Shown here: piece after piece, positions 35,691 through 46,500 of the stretch
How the letters are laid out: each line of letters opens with the position of its first letter
Numbering within the stretch: position 1 is the first letter of the stretch
Assembly (NCBI RefSeq): GCF_047948215.1
Contig: NC_134464.1
Coordinates: 5,032,001 to 5,096,000, forward strand
Length of the DNA stretch: 64,000 nt
DNA from: Lycorma delicatula
Lineage: Eukaryota; Arthropoda; Insecta; Hemiptera; Fulgoridae
Reading direction: 5' to 3'
Notes under the pieces: model-generated
What the model saw: the letters and a program-made list of their open reading frames with translations, nothing else
What the model was told of the DNA's origin: nothing
Databases searched by the model: none
Translations under genes and position numbers: made by a program

Positions 35691-36964
35691 AGTTTCTCGT
35701 GCGTAAGTTATACATCCTCTTTCTAAGGGTTATTTCCTTTCTGAAATATCGGTTAGCTTCAGTAGAATTTGAGGTCAAAGCCTCGATTCAGAATTTCAAT
35801 GACTTTTGTTATAAATTTGTTAAAAATATTACTATCTTATTTTTTATCCGATTACCTTTTTCGTAGTAAAATATATCCTTAATGGGAAAATTCTGGAAAA
35901 ATTACGTTTTATTTAAATCGGCATTAAACTACAGCGAGCATTTAACTGTAGAACTTAGTCGTTTTAGTCAAAGTTAAGTAAAAGAAAAACAAGCTTCAAT
36001 CTTTTAAAAATATACGGTCGTATTACTCTCAATCTAAGATATAAGCGACGATTAAAGAATTAATTGTAGATTAGTCATTTGTTAAAATTAAAAATATAAA
36101 TTAAATTAACCTTTTATCTTAATTCTTTTGGCGGAAATAATTGTTATATGTTTCTTAACGTGTAGGGTAAATTAAGCCGTTATACAAACCGGGTATTTAA
36201 CAAATTTAAGAAAGACTTTTACCTCCTTTAATCTTTTCTATGAATAAATTATCCTTATTTACAGATTTTATCTCGAGGCTTTTTAATCCTACATTTGATT
36301 CTATACGCTTCTTTTGTTTTCCTCCGTTTATAAAGACAACCCTTCTTTTACACGAAAAATTAAAACATCGAAACTAATATCTCCTTTTTTACGTATAATA
36401 AAGTTTCGGTAACGTAGACGTTTTAATTGTTGTAAAAAGTAAAATTTATTGAAAAAATTGCATCGTTTTTGTTAGTAGGGAGTTTGCGATTGCTCGACGG
36501 TAGATAACCGGCTCTCTAATCGCGGTCTATGATTTAAATTTGATTTTGAACGTTTAAAATCTGAAAGACTCAAACCGATCGGATTACCGTCAAAAATAAT
36601 ACAGGAAATTTAAGATAGCCGGAAATCGTGCTAGTTTTACATCGCTCTCTTCAGAACCGTTGTTTTTTCTTTTATTCTGAACCGTTTTTACTTTATGCGG
36701 GAAGGTAGAACCTGTCGTTACATGTTTTCTTTTTTTTAAATGCGATTTTAACTTATGTACAAATTATCTTTTAAAAAAGCCAACAAACTTTTAAATTTAT
36801 TCACGTGGATCTTTTAGTCTAGCCTTTTCTTATTATTCCGACTTCTAGGTAAGATTTTTTTTTAATTGTGATATTACAAATACGTTGTAAAAGTGTATTT
36901 TTTTAATTTATGAGATCCTTTAGGAAAGAGTACTTAATAACATGTTAAATACTTATAATCCAGC
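35691..36964. other. AT-rich spacer
   Basis: No gene recognised. Confidence 0.5.
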
Positions 36965-37298
36965 CGTACAGTTTAACCCAGCGGGTTGGTCTAGCGGTGA
37001 ACGCGTCTTCCCAAATCAGCTGATTTGGAAGTCGAGAGTTACAGCGTTCAAGTCCTAGTAAAGTCAATTATTTCTACACGGATTTGAATACTAGATCGTG
37101 GATACCGGTGTTCTTCGGCGGTCGGGGTTTCAATTAACCACACATTTCAGGAACGCTCGAACTGAGACTGTACAAGACTACAACTTCATTTACACTCCAT
37201 ACATCCTCTGAAGTATTATCTGAAAGGTAATATTTCAAAGTCTAAGGTGATACCGGAGGCTAAACGGGAAAAAGAGAAAGAAAGACGTACAGTTTAAC
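36965..37298 (+). mobile_element. Complete tRNA-derived SINE (head type 2, tail type 1) with perfect TSD
   Basis: The insert 36978-37285 is flanked by perfect 13-bp duplications, CGTACAGTTTAAC (36965-36977 and 37286-37298). Its head CAGCGGGTTGGTCTAGCGGT carries an A box (TGGTCTAGCGG) and, at 37045-37055, a B box (CGTTCAAGTCC), so it derives from a tRNA different from that of the other SINEs in the window. Between the boxes, AAATCAGCTGATTT is a 14-bp palindrome. The tail has ACATCCTCTGAAGTATTATC and ends CGGAGGCTAAACGGGAAAAA. The same landmarks end the copies at 60.4 and 61.0 kb. The intact duplication and the long head indicate a relatively recent insertion. Pol III would transcribe it; a LINE would supply reverse transcription. 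Confidence 0.92.
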
Positions 37299-37904
37299 GA
37301 ACGAGTGGTATTTGACGGCCGGTTTCTCGCAAATTTCCCTTATTCCGAAAAATCTCTATCTATTAAATTCCTTTTCGTTCTCGATTTTCTTGAGACAATA
37401 GATTCATTTCGACTTCAACTAATGCGCGAAGTACATCGTCGTCTTTCCGACGGCTGTGTTACTATTGGAACACTCCTTTTCCGGTCGGCCTTTTTTACGC
37501 TATGTAATATAAATGCAAATGCAGTCGTTACCTTCGTTCGGTTTTACGCCGAGCCGAATAATCTTATCTTTAAAAAACCATCGGTCTTTTTGAATATATA
37601 ATTTGTAATCTTATGCCCGAGCTAGTAGGAACCGTCTCGGTTTTCCCTTCGCTTCACTTTTACCCCGCTTTTGAGAAATTTACTTCCGTTGAGTTAAAAT
37701 AGAAGAAAATACCGTTTAAAAAATTCGGTATATGTATCTATTTTTGGGGTTGCGGACTTTTTTTCAGTATTTTTTTTTTTAGAAACGTTTTACTTATAAT
37801 CGTTAAATTTTTTGTGATATTTTGTATTAGAGGAAGTAGATTTTTAAAGCTATCGGCTAGGTAAAATAACGTTATATAATTCAAGCGGTCTGGAGCTTTA
37901 TAAA
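37299..37904. other. Spacer
   Basis: A 98-codon plus-strand frame at 37305-37601 has no recognisable domain. I do not call it. Confidence 0.45.
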
Positions 37905-38836
37905 ACAGGGTGAGCGACAAAAAACCGAACCCGTAATGAAACCGCTACCCAACACTATTTATGAAAGACTCGCACGACTAGCGCGACTAGTGGATATATA
38001 TGTTACTACTGATTGTTGCTGTCGTTTGTCAGGTGGTTACGTGTCAGTGCAGTATATGTTTTGTTGCGGTGCGGTATTGTAAGTGCAGTTGCGTTTGTGT
38101 AAAACGCCTTTTCAATCCAGGAGCTATAACTGAGGCCTGTATCGGTTCTGCATCGTTTGAAGAATCGCGCCGAGTATTCGTAGTAAAATTTCCGAATGCT
38201 TGTATACCGGCTCTTCGTAGCGTACACGATTTAGTTAAAAAATGGCGTACAACAGGTTCGGTTTCAAATGCAAAACGAAACAAATAACCTTCCGTTAGGA
38301 CTCCACCGGCCATTGCCGATATTGAAAAGAGAATTACTGCCGGTGCTCAATAATCACCGCGCAAGTTATCCCGACAATCCGGTGTTAAATACACATCTTG
38401 TCGTAAAATTCTTCACGAATTAAAGTCGAAACAATACCGCGTTACGACTGAAGGAGACAGACAGACCGAAACGACTTGATTATTGCGACCGTCTTCTCGA
38501 AAAGATTGTCGGTGGACAGATAGAGTTGTCTACTTAGTTTATGCATCTAATCCCCACAATATTGATCAACCGAAGTACAACATTCAACGAGATATCAACG
38601 CGACTGACAACAACGGTTTGCGTCAGACGTGTCTCGGTACGATCAGTCGAGCAAAAAGTGCATCGATACCCAGGATGGTCGTTTTGAACATCTTTTGTAA
38701 ATAAATGCAACATTTAAATTACGTTTTACGTTTTTCTTATTTAATTTATCCGTATCGTTCATAAAATTTCATTCCAACACAACCTACCGATTCTGCAGCG
38801 GCTACGTACGGGTTAGGTTTTATGTTGCTCACCTGT
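37905..38836 (+). mobile_element. Mariner-like element 1, internally deleted
   Basis: The terminal inverted repeats are 31 and 30 bp. The left end ACAGGGTGAGCGACAAAAAA and the complement of the right end ACAGGTGAGCAACATAAAAC both continue into ...CCGAACCCGTA / CCTAACCCGTA. The right flank begins TA after CTG, as expected for a TA target; the left flank reads AA, which is probably mutated. The element is 932 bp, shorter than a full mariner-type element because most of the DDE domain is missing. It encloses the broken transposase annotated at 38090-38698. Confidence 0.88.
38090..38698 (+). pseudogene. Mariner-like transposase 1, catalytic core deleted
   Basis: The N-terminal part reads GAITEACIGSASFEESRR, then FPNACIPALRSVHDLVKKW, then TTGSVSNAKRNK: the DUF4817-like helix-turn-helix of insect Tc1/mariner-type transposases. 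A stop follows at 38285. After a shift the second helix region continues: PRKLSRQSGVKYTSCRKILH, then DRPKRLDYCDRLLEKIV near 38460-38510. The sequence then jumps straight to the C-terminal end (IDQPKYNIQRDINATDNN, then a Cys-Ile...Arg-Phe-Glu-His-Leu-Leu-like ending in another phase near 38690). All three catalytic Asp blocks lie in the missing part. It cannot transpose itself but keeps both ends, so it could once have been mobilised in trans. Confidence 0.82.
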
Positions 38837-39297
38837 AGAAGTAAAAAGAGTAATCGTTTTTATATTTACTTCAATACTATTTCACGGGATTATATTTTTA
38901 ATTAATTAATATGGATTTTTTATTTATTTTATAATAATTCATCGCGTATTTTGCGATATCGTTGCTCTCATCAGATTTTCTTTTATCTACATCCACACAA
39001 ATTACTATTCCTTTTGTCATCCGTGGAATATTATATCTACCCTTTCCTGCTGCAATGATCACATTATAAAAAATTTTTTTTTTTATTCATTTCCAAGGTA
39101 TTTTTTCTTCTCAGGGTAACGGACGGTTCCTTTGAAAATTTCTCTCGATTGGAAAAGCGTTCGCGATAAAATAACGACTGTAATCGGTTTTAAGAGTTTT
39201 ACTATATGAGTTGCGAATAAAATTTGATTACCCGTTGTTTAAGGTAAAAAGGGATAATATGATCTCCAATATCCGTAGGGTAATTAGCGGGGTAATC
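38837..39297. other. AT-rich spacer
   Basis: No gene recognised. Confidence 0.5.
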
Positions 39298-39782
39298 GCT
39301 GTTGTGTTGTACTATCGGTGTTACCAACCCACATATTCACTATTTATATATCATATAAATAGGTATGTAACCAAGAATCTATTTAATTAACCTACTGTGG
39401 ATTATTTTAATGTAGATTATTTTTTTTACATGTATTTTATCTTTTGATTTTCCGTTGGTTTTTCAGCCGTTTCGATTTTCATCGTACGTATCATTAACGG
39501 TAAAAGTATTTAGCAAAATTTTTATTTTATTTTTTTATAAATCGTACGTTTAACGATAAGATATAAATGTATATATCGTATCGATATATAAATATAAAAC
39601 CAAAATAAATTTTAACACGAAATACAGTCAAGATTATAGGAAATAACACCTGTGATAATTTGTAATCGTATGCGACCTGCAACGTATGTGTTAATCTAAT
39701 CTAATACCATTTAATGCGAGTTTATTTTCGACACTCCGCAGTCAGTTTATTAAATAGACATTCGGTTACATATCTATTTATA

Positions 39783-39818
<36 letters not shown>

Positions 39819-39859
39819 AATATGTGGGTTAGGTAACACAAACGGTACAACACAACAGC
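39298..39859. mobile_element. MITE-like inverted-repeat element
   Basis: The left end GCTGTTGTGTTGTACTATCG, continuing GTGTTACCAACCCACATATT, is matched by the reverse complement of the right end (GCTGTTGTGTTGTACCGTTT, then GTGTTACCTAACCCACATATT). The arms are about 60 bp and both run into TA-rich DNA; on the right this has expanded to a (TA)n array at 39785-39815. The interior is AT-rich and non-coding. No convincing target-site duplication. It is a different family from the foldback element at 33.8 kb. Confidence 0.82.
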
Positions 39860-40534
39860 ACTTATATGCAGATTGTGGATTTTCCCTGGTGACAACCACT
39901 ATCTCTTTTCAACCAACCACCCCTCACCCCTTTTAACCATATAAAACCGCCCTTTACTGAACTCAGGGTTCATCGGCCTGTCATTCATACCCGATAAATT
40001 GTTACCGTGAAAAGATTTATCGTATCCAAAAAAAAGAAGAAAAACAAAAACGTAAAAACATATCGTAGAATTTGTTTTAACGTAAATGTACGTGAAAATA
40101 GTTATTAGATTCGCGAGTTTACTTTTTTCTTTTTCATACAGAGATAACCAGATAATCCGTATTTTATCTATTTTTACTTTTATCTGATAAACATCGTTAT
40201 CGATTAGTTGTTATCGCGACTTTTGAATAATTTTGTAGGTGTTTCGTTAACTTTAGTTAAAAACTCGGTAATTAAATGTAATATAAGCATATAGCCGATG
40301 TGTAAATTACTTTCTTTTTAAGCGGCTGATTTCTTACAACTTTCTATACTTTTTTCCAAGCTTTTTGCGAGATATTATTTATAAGTTATATGTACAGCAT
40401 AGTCCTACAATTTTTTATGACATTATGCGATTGAATAAAATTAAAAAAAAAAGTTATCAAAAATATTATCTTAATCGGGTTTTAAAATACTCAAATTTCT
40501 TTAAATGATATTAAAGTATATTTTTAACCGTCTT
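39860..40534. other. Spacer
   Basis: A C-rich phrase near 39890-39935 (CAACCAACCACCCCTCACCCC) is followed by AT-rich DNA. No gene recognised. Confidence 0.45.
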
Positions 40535-40645
40535 AAAAAGGGGGAGGTTCTCAATTCGACTGTAACACTTTTTTTTTGTTTGAGCGTAATTTTTCATCGA
40601 GTACACCGATTTGGAAATTTTTTTTTAACGTCGCAGGACGGTCTA
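40535..40645 (+). repeat. Dispersed-repeat fragment
   Basis: GGGGGAGGTTCTCAATTCGA followed by CTGTAACACTTTTTTTTTG, and later ACACCGATTTGGAAATT, resembles the phrase 'GGTTCTCAATTCGRC...(T)n...ACCGATTTTGA' found in many insect interspersed repeats. It is a single copy here, recognised by style only. Confidence 0.4.
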
Positions 40646-42419
40646 CTACGCCGTTATGGTGCGATACCGGACTATAGGTTGAAAAAACCTATCTTACAAA
40701 AAACTGCAACCTAAGCGGTAGAACGTTTTTATCGCTTCTACGTCGAATACGTGCCTTAGACTATTCGATACTTGACGCATTCTCCGTAAAAGAATGCATC
40801 TTTCATCTTTTCGCAGTTTTTTAAGACTGCACTCTTCTATTATAGTCGATCGATGTGAAGCGTTCTTCAGACGTTTCATTGCAGATAAAGTATGATCTTT
40901 GTTCTTGAGTCTCATTTGAAAGGCGTTTCAGGATCAAAATGTGTCGTTATTCTCTTTCAGAACGCGTTTCTTTCGACTACTTACATTTCATATATTTCAG
41001 CTTTCTAGACAGCCTGTACTAATATCAGATATCAGACTCTTGAATCCTACACATCTTTTCCCTTTGGATTTTAAGTCGTTTTGAAAAAGCCTGTTTTATT
41101 TCAAGAAAACGTTATGTTTTTTACGAGCAGTGTCTTTTGTGGTCCTACTCGTATTTCCGCTACGAAAAATTTACAAAAGTAAAAAGATAAAATAAAAAAG
41201 CGTTTGAAAATGAACAAACTCGAAAAAAAACGCACTGAAAAAGAAGAATAATTTTTCCGCTCGGTTCTCAATACATTCTTTGAAACTTATTTTTGGAAGT
41301 CGGCGCCAAAGTTTAGAATTAGCACGAAGATTTAATTCAAATAAATTTCATAATCTGTATCTCGTGCGCTCGTAATTCATTTAAAATTTGGCTCCGATTT
41401 CAAGTAATAAGTTTGAAAAAAAACTGAGAACGCGGTAGAAAAATTATTTTTTTCCTTTTCAGCGAATTTTTTTCATTCTGGAGTCTGTTTAGCTTTTTCA
41501 AAACTTTTTACGATATGAAAACATTGTCGCGTATAGCGGGTCGATAACGATATTGAGAGATTGACAATTCAAAATATTTATATACAAGTAATTACAATTT
41601 ATCGGTTTAAAAGCATAAGTAAAGCAAAACAAATATATATAATAAATAGAATATAAAAAACTTAAGATGTATATATAGTATAGAGAAATTGAAGATGTTT
41701 GATTTATTATTAGGAGATTAAAAAGTTAGCATAGAATAAAGAATTACATGGAACCGATCAAATATACTCCAAAAATTTAGACTTTTGTGAAAGAAAATTC
41801 TAATTACTTTTCCATAATTAATTTGGTTTTTTAATCGAAGAAATAGTTCCACTCTAATGAATATTGAGCATTTTCAACTTAAACGAAAGTGAGACCTGTG
41901 CAATTATTGCCAAAAGATGCATGAATATGAACGTGAAACTGATTATTAATTATTTTTATTTTAAATAGTCGCTTCCTTTTTGGTTCTATTTATTTATTTT
42001 TCTGATCGTTAGTACGATCACAAAAAAAAAATATTTTCAAGAGAGTTTAAAAATAAAAAAAAATAATCGACCGGTCGAATCTTTTTTTTATAGTAATTAT
42101 ATAATCTTAGATTTCACCAAGTTTATAGTAAACGAATGATCGAGTAATAGCATTTAGATAAAGCGCCTACATAATCAAGTCGTATCTTTATAAAGTAAAA
42201 TAATAATTAAATAAAGTTCTAAAACTATCCCTTAGTTTTTTAATTTTTATTTAACTCCTCTTGCGTAATCGTTTGGACAAGACGCTTTAATAATTTATTC
42301 GTAGTTATAGTCAAGAAATTGTTGAACTTGTTACCGTATAAAGAGGAATCTCTTAAATAAAGTAGAAAGGCATTGAATAGGCAACCGGGATTGTAAGCGA
42401 GCGAGTTGCCAAAGAAACC
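40646..42419. other. Spacer
   Basis: A 73-codon minus-strand frame at 40694-40915 is Lys/Arg-rich but not recognised. No other signal. Confidence 0.45.
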
Positions 42420-43240
42420 AAGATACACACGAGTAAGACAAGACAAGACAAGATTTCTTGTTCGGATGTGTGTGTGTTGGTTCGAGTGAATGTGTCTGTC
42501 AGAGTTGAAATAGATAAAACAGAACGATGTAGTTTATCTCGGTTAGGTTATACGTTTGTAGTAGAACGGTATTGTAGTAACAGTAGCCCTCTTTTGACTG
42601 AGGAGAGTAGCAGAGAGAGCGAGCGCGCGCGTGTGTGGAGTGTGAGTGAGTTAGAGGGAAGAGTGAACGAGTCAAAACAGAGTGGGTGATCCCCCTAAGA
42701 CCAGGAGCTAAATCCATGACCAGCTCAACTTTGTGTCTACACCAAGAGAATACAACTTCTCCCCTTCTCTTAAACGCATACTCCTTCCGTTACCGCACTT
42801 CTCTCATCTCTTTTCCTTTTAACCCCCTCTTCACTATCCTGTATTCTATATCCACCTCACATTTACACATATAGAGAACAGTTACGTATACTCACATATA
42901 AATATATATATATGTTTGTGTGTGTGTGTACATTCACTTTATATCTATCGCATCTTCTTTTTGTAAAACCTCTTCTATCCGACGCCGCCGTCGTCTACAA
43001 CCATTCATTCAATTCATTTGTGACAACTACGTTACTACTATACTCGTCTCTATGTCTTTACGTCTGTCCACTAACACCCCCTTTTACTACTACTCTCCTC
43101 CTCCACCTCATTCCACCTACGGTCTGTCTCTTTGGCCACATGACCACACTACAATCAAATACCCCTCACTTTTCTCCTTTCTCTTGTTTTATCTCTAATA
43201 GTACCAATTTTCCCTCTTAACCCTTTCGTTTACCCTTTAA
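42420..43240. promoter_or_regulatory. Purine-rich to pyrimidine-rich switch segment
   Basis: The plus strand begins with an AAGAC/ACAAG tandem (42436-42452). It then turns G/A/T-rich with GAGAGAGCGAGCGCGCGCGT near 42611, which contains GAGAG motifs bound by GAGA-factor-type proteins in insects. From about 42685 it switches to C/T-rich DNA for ~500 bp. Frames on both strands are compositional and carry no domain. A transcription start region with 5' UTR is one reading; a decayed GC-skewed element is another. There is no coding exon that I can attach to it. Confidence 0.25.
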
Positions 43241-44373
43241 ATACTTACACTTTTCATTTTAATACGGTATCTTTATATATATTTATATGTATATATCGGT
43301 AGTTTATACATTTGTATGTATGTATGAATCGATATTCGCTTAAAACCACTGATCCGATCTGAAGAGGTTTTTATCGAGATTTAAGAACGGTTTTAGGAGT
43401 AAATTTATTCATATAACTTTATTCTGGGGTAAGTTGTAAAGTTAAACGGTGTTGTGTTTCACAGAATTAGTTTTCACGCTGGTTAAATAACAATCTGAGA
43501 TAATCTCACGGTTCCTACGAATTAAATTTTATAGAAAAAGGAAACTTGATTTTTCATTTATTAAAATCGGGTCCGCTGTTCTCGGGGTACGATATTAAAT
43601 TGAAATTTTATCGCCACTACTTTCGTAAGTAGGAATTGCATGTAGTTTTCTTAGCGAGTATTCTATTCTCTATTCGTAATTTAAGTTATATTTGCAAATA
43701 GTTGCTAAGATGTGTTTTATTTTCATATTATCTGCGTTCCAAATAAAACTAAAGCTAAATGACTTAGCTTCGACGGTTCTGTTACTTGAATTTGTTTTTC
43801 TACTTTATGGCATCGTATGTAAACGGTATAAAACGTTTTTAACAATTTAAAAAAAATAAGCTTATTTTAACTAGACGTAAGATTTACTCCATCGAAACCT
43901 TAAAAAGGTCGGCTGAAATATATCTTAAGTTAAAATATTTAGAAGAAACATACATTTTTAGAATTTACTCGCAGATGCAATTAAAAAGAAAATTCGGAAA
44001 ATTACTTTCTCCTCTTTTGGTAAAACGTTTATGAAATTTTCACTCTTATGATGCTCTTTTAAAACAAATTCGACCGATAAAAACTTAACCGAATAGAATA
44101 CAAAACAAATTTATCGAAAACATTTTGAAATTTTAAATGGAGGTCTTCGCTCGTTTACTAAAATTCTTCTGTGACTCAGGCCGTAGATGAATTTTAGCAA
44201 AATATTTCTGAGGATAAACATTTAAAAAATTAAAATCTGAAACAATTTTTGTAGGAAATAGTTTTCTGGAATTTTAAGTTAGGTTTCCCTTCCAAATTTT
44301 ATAGTCGGACGAACACCTAGTGGCCCACCTCGTTGCAATACCTATCAAAGTCGTTTTTATTTATTATACATTA
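43241..44373. other. AT-rich spacer
   Basis: No gene recognised. 43310-43410 has the style of a dispersed repeat (ATTCGCTTAAAACCACTGAT) but has no partner in the window. Confidence 0.45.
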
Positions 44374-45720
44374 CGTTCGGAAAGTCGCTGTGCAGTAGGC
44401 TTTAGAGGTATGTTGTGCATTCTGCTCTTTCTGCGTTAAGTCGGTAGCCCTTTGGGTTCGATGGGCGTTGCACGGTCATAAACCAAGATATCAGTTATCG
44501 AGTTGTGATCGAAGGTCCTTCGTTTCATTTCGTTAATCGGAATCGATAATCGCGCGAGAAACGTAACGGTTCTCTCGGAAGAGGAACGCATTTATCTCGT
44601 TGAACATGTCTTTCGTGAAGGTGACTGGTATACTGATTTAGTGAAGGACAATTTTCTGAAAAACTTCGAAACACTCTTGTACCTCACCGCAATGCAGCTC
44701 CAAAACTTATCGAAAGATTTCGGGCAACAGGCTCATTAAAGACGCCGATCGAAGTGGAAAACCACAGAAACTGAACCGACAAAAGCCGCTTGATATTTTG
44801 GATGATATGGTCTAAAGTCCATCAAAGTTAATACGTACGTTAGCACGGCAACAAGATATCGGACTTGATTCCACACATAAAGCCGTAAGAAAAGAACTGA
44901 AACTATTCCTCTACAAAGTAATCTGGGTTCAACATCTGAACCTTAGAGATCATCTCAAAAGTCTAGCATTACTGGCAATAGTTTAAACCTTTTATTTACA
45001 AAAATTACGTAGGTATCTTCGACATTACGTTTTTTTTTTACAGAAGAAGCGTGGTTTCATCCGGGAGTGTATATTAATTCACAAAATCCACGACTGTGGG
45101 AAACAACTAACCCCTCATGAATTACACGAAGCAAAAATTAGAGTCTGGCTCGATGTGAGGAGAACGCGCATAGTCGGTACAATTTTTTTGAAAATACAGT
45201 TAACAGTCATCGTTATTGTGCTGTTTTAACAAATTTCATTATTCGGTTAACTGAAGTTGAAATCAATCGCAATCGGTTCATCTAGATGGAGCCACAGCGC
45301 ACTCGGCTAACAAGTCGATGACTTCTTTACGAAATGTCTTTGGTGAACGGATCATTTCAAGGGGTTTGTGGCGTGTACGATCGCCCGATTTGATTTTCCC
45401 AGATTACTTTTTTTTGGGGGCAGCGAAACAAGGAGTGTATCGCAATAGATCGCGCACGATTGACCAGCTAAAAACCGCATTAACGGCATACGTACGAGAA
45501 ATTCCAGTACATCAGCGGGTTAGAGCGATTGAAAACAAATTTAAACGCGTGCAGTGTTGTATTGATGTTGGAGGAGGTCATTTTCAACACCTTTTATAAA
45601 CTATTCGAGATACTGTATTTGCGTTTCTATAAAAAAAATGAAATAAAAATACAAAGTAATTAAGAAAGTTTCATTGTTATACTTCTTCCATAATTACAAC
45701 GCACAGCTACTTTCCGAACA
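44374..45720 (+). mobile_element. Mariner-like element 2, full length, inactive
   Basis: The ends are inverted: the left CGTTCGGAAAGTCGCTGTGC and the complement of the right TGTTCGGAAAGTAGCTGTGC. The left flank is TA (44372-44373), and the right flank begins TC, probably a mutated TA. The total length of 1347 bp is normal for a Tc1/mariner-type element with one transposase gene. The right end touches a (TG)n(TA)n array at 45723. Confidence 0.9.
44551..45599 (+). pseudogene. Mariner-like transposase 2 (DDE/D), multiply broken
   Basis: Helix-turn-helix: NVTVLSEEERIYLVEHVFRE (44560-44619). After a shift come PHRNAAPKLIERFRATGSLK and RSGKPQKLNRQKPLDIL. A stop interrupts at about 44815, and LARQQDIGLDSTHKAVRKEL follows. 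The first catalytic block reads TEEAWFH (45038-45060), with Glu where the family has Asp. The second, DGATAH, is at 45285 and keeps its Asp. The third, RSPDLIFPDYF, has Asp 33 and 38 residues further on. The last 94 codons (45318-45599) are open and end GGGHFQHLL, the usual C-terminus of this DUF4817-type family. The protein would cut and paste DNA between its inverted repeats. With a stop, shifts and a changed catalytic residue it is dead. Confidence 0.88.
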
Positions 45721-45722
45721 TC

Positions 45723-45769
<47 letters not shown>
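45723..45769. repeat. (TG)n(TA)n compound microsatellite
   Basis: About 22 nt of TG are followed by about 25 nt of TA, starting 2 nt beyond the right end of mariner-like element 2. Confidence 0.92.
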
Positions 45770-46080
45770 TTCTGTTAAATAGACTGTACTTTTAACAAGG
45801 TTATTGTCCATGTTATCAGTTTACTTTAGCGCAAATTTATAAGAAATTAATGGTTTTACCTCAGGACCAATCGGCCTGTAATCTAAAAATGGATCTGACA
45901 TCCGGGTGGCTGAAAACTTACCTTTAACTTTTTTATAATTGAGATAATTGGATGCGGTTTGCGGCATGCTTCCTTCATCAAAAACATAAAAATAAATTTT
46001 AAATTTTACCATTATTTTTTTTTAATATAAAATAAATTTTAATAATTAATTTTTTCAATGTTTTATTAACGTAGTAAGAT
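45770..46080. other. AT-rich spacer
   Basis: No gene recognised. Confidence 0.45.
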
Positions 46081-46084
46081 TTTC

Positions 46085-46500
46085 GGTCGTCATTTTGGTT
46101 TAAATAGTTAGAATTTAATTTTTCTGATGCGGTTTTGATCGTCTGGGAAAGACCTTTAAATCAAATATCATACGACCGTAATGAAATAAAATTATTACGG
46201 CCGTGTAAAATATAACCGTTCAAAATTTTTAAGCAGCCCCGTCCCCGTCCCCCTGAAAGCCGATAGGACTCTAAATTGGGCTACTGAGTTAGCTTCTCTT
46301 ATGTCGGGATATCTCAAACAACAACAAAATTTAAAGAGGAGCTGGCCGCCATTTTGGATCGGTTGATGAGAATTTACTTTTAATTGTATTATTTAGCTCA
46401 TCTCATCGAGCTCTTTAAAATTATATATCAAACGACCCTGGTTCTCATTTAAGACTTTTGAGGTGATCCCCGTTCCTCGCCGCACCAAAATCCATAAAGT
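46085..46500 (+). repeat. Two diverged tandem units of about 260 bp
   Basis: Unit 1 has GTCATTTTGG at 46089-46098, then CCTTTAAATCAAATATCATACGACC and, further on, CCCCGTCCCCGTCCCC. Unit 2 has GCCATTTTGG at 46348-46357, then CTTTAAAATTATATATCAAACGACC and CCCCGTTCCTCGCCGC. The order and the ~260-bp offset are kept, so this is an old tandem duplication inside one repeat. It is non-coding. Confidence 0.65.

Noticed and set aside
37305..37601. 98-codon plus-strand frame next to the SINE
   Set aside because: No domain; it starts right after the SINE duplication, and the length is within what chance gives in the less AT-rich flank.
42912..43220. Overlapping 92- and 102-codon plus-strand frames
   Set aside because: They arise from the C/T-rich composition; both frames are open and neither has a recognisable motif.
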